From the NCBI GenBank assembly GCA_916610825.1, contig OU744449.1:9568243-9632242 (forward strand): a stretch of 64,000 bases of DNA. Direction: 5' to 3'. The position numbers and the translations under genes are program-made. Every line of letters begins with the position of its first letter. Positions within the stretch are counted from its first letter, which is position 1. The notes below the pieces were generated by a model, which saw only the letters and a program-made list of their open reading frames with translations, was not told the DNA's origin and ran no database searches. Shown piece by piece: positions 56,301 to 64,000 of this stretch. Source of the DNA: Haliclystus octoradiatus. Its lineage: Eukaryota; Cnidaria; Staurozoa; Stauromedusae; Haliclystidae.

Positions 56301-59300
56301 AGGAAGTACACCATAATCGATCACCTTTTTGACTACAACCTTCTCTTACAAATTTTAGCGTCTCGATCTTATGAAAAAAGTTCTGGCTTGGCTAAGTTTG
56401 GCATTTGCTGTCATGTCGTAATTGACGGGGACTATATTCCAGACCAAGTTCCAGACTTAATTAATTTATTAAGAGATTAAAAAGTAAAGCCGTATAGAGT
56501 TTTCCATGAATTGTTGAACTTGTTTTGGCAGGAAATCCATCACACAAAAACGCAATTATCTGTAGGGGTTAGAAAGTCCTGAAATGTTTATCGAAGTCTG
56601 TATCAATATCATCAATGTGATACATACATTGCCTTGAAATTACTAAAATTAAGTTTTCAATTTTTAATTTGAAATTGGTAGGCCTATATATGTTTAATAC
56701 TGTATATAATACGGTAATATCATAAAGCGTTATAGCTGTCATTAATATCATTATTTAGCGGTCGAATAATGAATGTTTAATAAATCAGAATATTAATATA
56801 TTGATCAAGTCTGGAGTATTAAGCCCATCAAGTCCCCGACAATCTGCAAGTTTAGCCAAGCCAGAACTTTTTTCATAACATTGAGACGCTAAAATTCGCA
56901 AGAGAAGGTTGTAGTCAAAACCGTGATAGATTATGGCGTACTTCCTGTAAACACACGCAGCACGGACACACGCAAGTTTCAGACGCCAATCTTCAATAAA
57001 GTATTATTATCAAAGTTAAGCAATGCTCTCCACAGTAGTTTTTAATATGTTACTGGCATAGCTTTTCTTCAAAATGCGCATGTTTATATTGAATTCAGCA
57101 TTTGATTCATTAATTAGTAACCCTGCAAATTTATTAACTGAATTCGTTAACTGTTCATGAAACATGTTTATGAAAGGTTGATTCACGAAAAATGTCCATG
57201 GACATCTTATAAACAATCCATGAATGTTAAATGACCTGCTTTTTATGATCCTTTTCATGAACTTTTGATGAATTGTTAATGACCACATACCAAGGTAGAT
57301 CACGTCCCTTCTATTAATTTCAACAGTGGCTTATTACTTTACATTATTTTATAGATACATTGATCAAAGGACTTCAAGAATTCATACAAACATGGTCATC
57401 AGTAAAGATCATTCTTCATCATAATTTAAAACGAGAAGGCTTGATTCGTAGTCGTGTAACAGCTTCCCGTTTGTCAAATGGAGATATCCTTGTCTTTTTA
57501 GACAGTCATTGTGAAGTAAATATTGATTGGCTACCCCCTTTGGTCGAATCAATCATCAAAGATGAAACTACAGTTACATGTCCTGTGATTGATATTATCA
57601 ACGATAATGATTTCACTTATAATCAATCTCCTGTTGTTAAAGGTGGTTTCAATTGGGGTTTACATTTTTCATGGGAAACAATTCAAAGAAATTCAAGTGA
57701 TAACAATCAAAATGTCATCAAACCAATTAGGTAAATATCCTCAATATTCTTTTTTGTTCACCTCGAACATTCACACTATGCAAATCAACGTACTTGAAAG
57801 TACGGGAAAGAAACTGAAAACTGGGGTAATTTTGTAATGCAGATGTTTTTGCAAGATATGCAGCAAAAATCTTTTTTTTTTCGTCGATAACAGTAAGACT
57901 CTAGAAGTGTAAAGACCCTTCAAATGAAGAATACCAAGGCGTCTACATAAAGGTTCTGCATGAGGCGAGGTCTCTGACCCCCATAATGATTCAAATGCAT
58001 TTTTGTGTAAGATGTTCGAAAGAGCAGAGTTACCATGTCCACAACCCCGTTTCAAGTAATGATAAAATAGGTATTTTATGTTCAGATAAAGTCAAGGCTT
58101 ATTTAAAAGATTGGTGAGATTTGTTTGAACGCCAGACTATCTCAGTTTATGCCCGCATGATCTTCTTTATAATCTAATTTTGTTTGAGGGCTAATATGGT
58201 CATAATATAGGACTTTGTGTGGGTATAGGCCTATAATTTATCAAATTGTTTTATTTTCATGATTTAGATCACCAACAATGGCTGGAGGATTGTTTGCAAT
58301 CAACCGTCGCTTTTTCTTTCATCTTGGTGCCTATGATGAAGATATGGAAGAGTGGGGTGGAGAAAATCTGGAACTATCTTTCAAAGTATAATTGTTACAA
58401 AAATTTAACATAGTTTTTCAATTTCATCTTCTTTTATTGAAATATGCCTGTTGTACTAGATAGTACTGGAGTGTTTCGCCTTGTTCCAACTAAGCATGCA
58501 TGGCCCCAACTTGCAAAATGTTATTCATGAACTTTATATGACTCCCTGTTAATTAATTCTTTCGTAAATAACTCGTTCATGAATTTTATCATGACACGTT
58601 TGCATTGATTAATTTTGTATGAATTGTTTATGGGAGATTTTTGTGACCTCCTGCTGAACTGCTCATGATGTGTTCATTAACGTTTTAAATATTGTTCATG
58701 AATCTGTTTGCACGCCTTGGTACAAGCTCTATTGGCAATTTTAATTGAATATTATTAATTGAGGTTGTAATAATATCTTAAATTTTTTATTGCGTTATAA
58801 CCCTATATAAACATTTAACATCATCATAATATTTTCTAGGTGTGGATGTGTGGTGGAAATTTACAAATCATTCCATGCTCTCGTGTTGGTCATGTATTTC
58901 GTAACCGTCGGCCGTATGGTAGCCAGAAAGATACAATGGGAATAAATTCAGCTAGAGTAGCTGAAGTATGGCTAGATCAATATAAAGAGCACTTTTATTC
59001 ACATCGTAAGGATCTAATTCATGTTGATCATGGTGATGTATCGTCAAGAGTTAAATTAAGAAAGGATCTCAAATGCCGGTCATTTGAATGGTATTTAACA
59101 GAAGTATATCCAGAATTAGACGTACCTGGTATAAGACCAGGTCAACGAAGCATGGCTGCGTTTGAAGATTTGTCTAGCTCAATCATACAAAATGGTTTGG
59201 TAAGTAGATGTTTGATTTGATGAGAAATGAGCGGTACTTGCTGTCTTCTGTACAGGGTTTATCCTACACAATGCTGATCAAATTGTCCGCCAAATTTCAG

Positions 59301-62300
59301 GTGTTTGAAAAGGGGGGAAAAGACAGTTTTACTTACAAACATATCAAAATAGGCATAGTGACGGCAGTTCTTGAACGTAAAAAGGTGCTGAGAGATTTAC
59401 AGAAAAGTTAAACTGCATGCTATGTTGTATTTTTGACTATCAGAAGAGACCAGGGGTTGGTGATCTGCCACCTATTTCTACTATTTACCCAAATGTAACA
59501 CAAGGGAAACACAAGTGTCATGAATGAAAGTAAGACAGTAGACAAGACGATTGTTGTGCATATCGTGATATAATAATCTAATGATATCCAAAACTAACAA
59601 ATTACAATAGTTGAACAAGTTATTTAAGGGTCAGGCAGTAATAGGGGAAGTATGAGGAAGTGTGAGGAATTATTCATATAATAAAAACTTGTCATTTTTT
59701 GGCCAAACGTTTTTTTCCCTCTGGGCTAATTTTGATGGTATTAATATTGTTAATTCCTTTATTTTAATATTTTCATTTCAACTCTATATGTAAAATTGTT
59801 GCTTTAAATGCTACAGTATTACGTCCCCAATTACTCACCCAAATAAAACATTGAAACTTAAATGAATTGAAATTTTTTATATATATATATATCGTAATGT
59901 CTAAAAATCTTTGACTATTTAATATAAATCATTAATTTTAATCATTTTGAATATTTTCGACCATATTAGTTAAACTTACTTGTTTACTTTGAATATAATT
60001 GGCTTCTCTGTGGCTGGTGGGATCAAGTTTAGCTACTTGCACATTATGTCCTACTCATTCACTACACTTGTGTTTTTTTGCTGCTAGTGGCAAATAAATC
60101 GCAGGAAAAGGCGGTAGTCTCATTCTGATACTCAAAAGTATAATAGAGCCTCTATTTGAACTATTAAATCCTCCGCGTTATTCTGTATTCCGCATTTAGG
60201 ACCTGCTGGCATAGTGAAAAGAAGTGAGAAAACATTGTATCTAATGATTCTAGATTCAGTTGATTGCAGGAATGCTATACTGTATACAGTATAGGCCTAC
60301 TGTAACATGATAAGTAGTATTTTTGTAGTATGATTTTGATAGACTTGTATCACAGTGTACCTTGTTTAAAATTGATAGTTCATCAATTAAATTTACATTA
60401 GTATTTATTTCAAAATGTCTTATTTTTTATTTTCAAGATCATAAATGTTGGTACAAAAACGTGTTTGGATACTGCCAATGATGCATTGCAAAGGAAAGGC
60501 AAAATCATTACAAGGGACTGTCGTAAATTACATGTTAAGGTAAACACAGTTGTTTTATTTTATCATTACAGTTCGTATAATGCACTAGTCAATCGATAGC
60601 CTGACCCCCCAACCCCAGGGCGTAGCTGGGATCATCCGGCCGTGAACCGTGGTAAAAATGGTTTGTGACAAGGAATGCCCGGATATACAAGGTTAGCAAC
60701 CATTGAAAGAAAAAGCCAGGATTCCTAGTTACCCTCAGTAACCTCAAATGCAAGCTTTTGTAGAATAATCCAATGTATTGAATACTTTTCTAGCATTAAT
60801 TTCGCAAAGTTATTGAGCCAGGAGGCCAGAGTCAAGCAAAGGCCTGTAACAGAAACTTCAATTGCATCCCTATTAAAATCCGGCCATCCCAAGGGTGAGG
60901 GGACTGGGATATTGAGACAATACTTGCTGCATATATATAACTAGTGAAGTGAAGCCACTCTGCTGGGTGAAATTTGAAAATAAAAATATAGAAGTTAGCC
61001 CAAATGATAAACATAACATAGGTGATAAATAACCAATAGAACTGAAGGTCAGTCGGTTGTGAAAGATATTGCGCGACGAACATGAGAATGTAACTCATTC
61101 TTTCTATGGAGCCGCAAGAGAAATCCTACAAAAAAATACGCTTCGGGCCGTCAATTGAAGGAATATAAAGATATGAACATAAAACATGGCCTATGTTGCC
61201 GAAAAAAAATATAAGATACCCCACGGAAAGTATGGATTTGATACGTTTACCATGAGAAGCGTGAATCTCGAATACAGTAGATACAAACAGACATACATCA
61301 ACATTTATATAGTAGATAGGGAGGTATAGTTTCAGTACTGGTACAATTCAAGTCCATGTTTAGTTTATAAAATAGCTGAGTTCTACCAGTAGGGCCTACC
61401 TGTATTGTCAAAACAAGACTTTAGATCCATAGCGCAAATCTTTGAACTATGTTTGTGTTTGGCTGTCATAAAAAAACTATGATTGAACATGGCGGAAAAG
61501 TATTTCTAATATCATGTTGACATTTGTTCAGAATTAATTTTGATTTAATGTAGAAATTTTGTGTCGAATGACAATTTTATTAAAATATTCAAAGTAAAAC
61601 TAAAACAAACAGAAACAATAAAATAAAATCATGCATTCTGTTGTTCATGTTTCGTGCTGAAAGGGTGTTCCGAAACAAGCAGGTCAGTATAGGAAACGGG
61701 GCTTCCACAGCTTAAGCAAGTTGGACTGTACTACCAATCTTGCAATATACTTTGGACCAACAATTTTAAGGGGATCGGGCGGCTTATTAAGCTTCAGGCA
61801 AACGCTCACACCTTTTACGCAAAAAATCAAATCAAAGTTGTTGAAGGGGTGGCTACCAGGGTGGCTACTTGCTACAAAGTTGCAACAATTATTATACCAC
61901 AAATGTTCAGGGTCGATCCCAGTCAACATTTCTCTTTTCTCAGCATTTCCTATAGATTAATATGGCTGAGAAGGTTACTTGTTAATGCTAAATTTAAATT
62001 TTCTTAGACAAACTGCATTACGAGAAACCTTGAAAGTGGCTAAATGCTTGCGATTTTGTCATTTTTGACAAAATTGCCACAAAAGTTGCGAGCGTTTGCC
62101 CCCGTGCTTTAGATTCTTATCTCCCTTTTTTCAACCTTATTACCCACAAGTTTTTCAATGATTATGTTACGAACATTGTATTAATAAATGTCACTCATTG
62201 TGATATTTTCAAACTCTTTTATTCAAACTTTGTCATTCATTCCCTTGTGAACTACTAGTCCATGAACAGTTTATGAATAGTTCATTGACAAAGCCCAGCT

Positions 62301-63944
62301 AAAACAGGCCATTTAACATTCGTGAACTATTTAATAAGGTGTTCATGAACTAGTCATGAATATTTGTAAAGTTCATGAAATTTTAATTAATCGTCTATCA
62401 ATGGTTATTGAATAACTCACGAGATTCAAGAATGGTTCATGAATAGTTCATGAACTATATAAAATGTTTTGTAGGTGCTAGAATAACTGTGGTATAATGA
62501 ATAATTATTATTATCTTGGTCTTATTGAAAATTTACCTTTTTTTTAGTTTTGGACACTTAATGATTTGGGTGAAATGAAGATTAAAGGTAAACTATGTGT
62601 TGATGTTGGTGATTTGATTGAACCATCCTTCACAAGATCTATGAAATGCCATGGACAAAAAGGTGGACAATTGTGGATTTATAATAAGGTATGAATTTTT
62701 GTTCGATGAAAAAGATTAAGCACAACAGAGTGCCTAAAATTAATGGATTATACCCCTTGTAAAAACAAGTTCATGAACTTTATAGACAACTTATTGACAA
62801 TTTATGAACCGTGAAATATACTAATTAGAAACTAAGGAAAATAAATGTGGTCCGTACCCGTGTTAAGCTGCAACTTCATTAGGAGCTGGAATGACTATTA
62901 TTATATACTGGCAGTATGGTTTATGTTAATTCTTAATTCCATTCCATAGTGTCTGAAAAATAGAATTATTTATATTTTGGGACATCTTATCCTCAATTAA
63001 ATGATCACCCTCGAAGGCCACGGACAACTGTCAAGCATTGCATGGAATAGAAGTACATTATGTGAACTTAAGCCATAGCTAAATGAAAATAATATTCCTC
63101 AATATTTGCTCTACACAAGTAGCAACAGATGTAGAGTTTCATTCGATGGCTAAATGAACACAGTATCACCTCTACACCAAGGTTGAGAAAATGCTGAGCA
63201 ATTGTTGAGTCCTGGGGAAGGCCTAACTTCCATTGCGTTTCACTAGGGTTGTTCAAATGGAACTTTGGCAGAATGACATAATAAGAAATTTTTACATAAT
63301 AAGAAAGATACCCCAAATATATTTTTATGAATGACAGATTCAACCAACAAATTTTGAGTTCACTTAGTCAGGGCATTGCTTTAACAATGATCAAATGAAT
63401 ACACAGTATCAGCGCTACGCCAATGTTGAGAAAATGTTGAGCAAATGTTGAGTTGATTTAGTCAGGGCATTACTTTAACGATGATCATATGAATACACAG
63501 CATCAGCGCTACGCCAATGTTGAGAAAATGTTGAGCAAATGTTGAGTTGATTTAGTCAGGGCATTACTTTAACGATGATCATATGAATACACAGCATCAG
63601 CGCTACGCCAATGTTGAGAAAATGTTGAGCAAATGTTGAGTTGATTTAGTCAGGGCATTACTTTAACAATGATCATATGAATACACAGCATCAGCGCTAC
63701 GCCAATGTTGAGAAATGTTGAGCAAATGTTGAGTTGATTTAGTCAGGGCATTACTTTAACAATGATCAAATGAATTATATATCTGTTTGCATGAATTTCT
63801 TGCTTGTAGATAACAAAATTACTTTACAATGGCGCTGCTGGGTTATGCTTATCATCTTTATCTGCTGTTGAAGTAATTGAAGCTAAGTTAGTGATTTGCT
63901 CAGAGGCTGATGTGGCACAACAATGGACATTTTTAACAATGTAA
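51291..63944 (+). CDS. GALNT11: Polypeptide N-acetylgalactosaminyltransferase, GALNT11-like
   Basis: Eight exons give a complete 556-residue protein: 51291-51556, 55011-55183, 57355-57730, 58268-58385, 58840-59199, 60438-60539, 62548-62688 and 63810-63944 (TAA). It is a type II Golgi membrane enzyme that starts mucin-type O-glycosylation by moving GalNAc from UDP-GalNAc to Ser/Thr. A membrane anchor lies at residues 9-31. The glycosyltransferase-A core shows [10 protein letters not shown]-like [21 protein letters not shown], the metal-binding DSH (about 196-198) in [10 protein letters not shown], and [11 protein letters not shown]. The Gal/GalNAc-T motif is [10 protein letters not shown], followed by [25 protein letters not shown] and [10 protein letters not shown] favour the GALNT11 subfamily. 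A C-terminal ricin-type lectin domain (about 430-556) has CLD, QLW and QQW; the first repeat has lost its QxW glutamine (VKFW). ATG 51291 is chosen because an in-frame upstream codon is only GTG. Confidence 0.94.
51931..52303 (+). repeat. tRNA-derived SINE, copy 2 (best preserved)
   Basis: The head has an almost perfect A box (TTAGCTCAGATGGTAGAGCA) and B box (GTGGTTCAAATCCCC). The body is shared with copies at 15331 and 41462 (minus), ending in GTGCCTTCGGTACGGCGAC-like sequence and ACTTTACTTTACT. It is in the first GALNT11 intron. The boxes could still direct RNA polymerase III. Confidence 0.9.
53286..53344. repeat. TTG trinucleotide microsatellite
   Basis: About 19 uninterrupted TTG units in the first GALNT11 intron. 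Confidence 0.97.
53580..54930. repeat. Foldback and MITE fragments in the first GALNT11 intron
   Basis: A foldback copy at about 53580-53700 (AAGTCAGGAGTTCATT, GGGCCATTTAACGTTCATGA), pogo-like MITE pieces at 53702-53749 and 54640-54735 (possibly one element split by an insertion), and a short foldback remnant at 54862-54930. Confidence 0.65.
55330..55710 (+). repeat. GGAGTC-rich interspersed repeat, copy 3
   Basis: Contains AGAGTTCGGAGTCCATG, GTAGCCAATCCTTGAATCCA, CATTCTAGACTTCGGCTCTG and AAAATGTGGTACTCCTGCC, in the same order as copies 1 (minus) and 2. In the second GALNT11 intron. Confidence 0.75.
56245..56990. repeat. Inverted repeat, arms about 210 bp
   Basis: The left arm (about 56255-56460) and the complement of the right arm (about 56800-56985) share ACAGGAAGTAC, TTTTGACTACAACCTTCTCT, ATTTTAGCGTCTC and ATGAAAAAAGTTCTGGCTTG. 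The spacer is about 330 bases. In the second GALNT11 intron. Arms are roughly 85% alike by eye. No terminal features of a known transposon. Confidence 0.85.
57117..58712. repeat. Foldback GTTCATGAAC fragments flanking GALNT11 exons
   Basis: Diverged copies at about 57117-57285 (before the 57355 exon) and 58490-58712 (after the 58268-58385 exon), recognisable by TTCATGAAC and TTAAATGACC-like segments. Termini are poorly preserved. Confidence 0.6.
62240..62815. repeat. Foldback GTTCATGAAC copies around a GALNT11 exon
   Basis: A copy at about 62250-62470 (AGGCCATTTAACATTCGTGA, GGTTCATGAATAGTTCATGA) lies just before the 62548-62688 exon. A remnant at 62755-62815 (CCCCTTGTAAAAACAAGTTC) lies just after it. 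Confidence 0.7.
63340..63772. repeat. 94-bp minisatellite, about 4.5 copies
   Basis: The segment CAATGTTGAGAAAATGTTGA starts at 63421, 63515 and 63609, and with one base deleted at 63703, giving a period of 94 bases. A more diverged unit lies at about 63160-63200. The motif GAGCAAATGTTGAG resembles the repeats of the foldback MITE at 17440-17705. The array ends about 40 bases before the last GALNT11 exon. Confidence 0.95.
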
Positions 63945-64000
63945 AACATTATACTATACAGCTTTTTCAATTCTTTAACTCAAGAAATGCATGTGTAAAT

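Noticed and set aside
60600-60900. Possible DNA transposon near CCAGGGCGTAGCTGGGATCA
   Set aside because: The terminus looks element-like but no matching inverted end or duplication was found.
61721-61960. 79-codon frame and a GGGTCGATCCC motif
   Set aside because: In a GALNT11 intron, with no family similarity and no A box at the expected distance.

Overview
This is an AT-rich, intron-dense animal (metazoan) window. The genes are built from short exons with GT-AG introns of hundreds to thousands of bases, and the introns are packed with small DNA transposons, foldback elements and tRNA-derived SINEs. A marine invertebrate is likely (the motif AGGCCTA is very common here); I cannot name the species.

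Layout. (1) 200-4544, minus strand: most of a KDZ-type (Kyakuja-Dileera-Zisupton) transposase-like gene in 11 visible exons, with the cysteine cluster and the three conserved acidic motifs intact; it continues past the left edge. (2) 6980-16716, plus strand: the C-terminal exons of a PMS1-like MutL mismatch-repair gene; the N-terminal ATPase exons are not visible, so they lie left of the window (which would make the KDZ gene a nested antisense gene) or are missing. (3) 17.9-20.3 kb, plus: a gene with one coding exon for a 361-residue coiled-coil protein. (4) 23.5-27.9 kb: two divergently transcribed, intronless genes for diverged eight-pass membrane proteins that look like paralogues of one unrecognised family. 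(5) 30318-49869, plus: the AMP-activated protein kinase gamma subunit gene (PRKAG family), 15 coding exons, with a truncated non-LTR retrotransposon in one intron. (6) 51291-63944, plus: a complete GALNT11-like polypeptide N-acetylgalactosaminyltransferase gene, 8 coding exons.

The genes do not form a pathway: DNA repair, energy sensing and mucin-type O-glycosylation are ordinary housekeeping roles. The distinctive part is the repeat fraction. A foldback family made of GTTCATGAAC palindromes occurs about 18 times, nearly all inside introns of the PMS1, PRKAG and GALNT11 genes. A 2.1-kb CACTA-like element sits inside the 8-bp target duplication of a hAT-like element, itself inserted in one of these foldback elements, so three layers of insertion can be read. 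Other non-autonomous elements with clean target duplications, two long hairpins, a perfect 64-bp minisatellite and a 94-bp minisatellite are also present. No rRNA gene, true tRNA gene or CRISPR array was seen.
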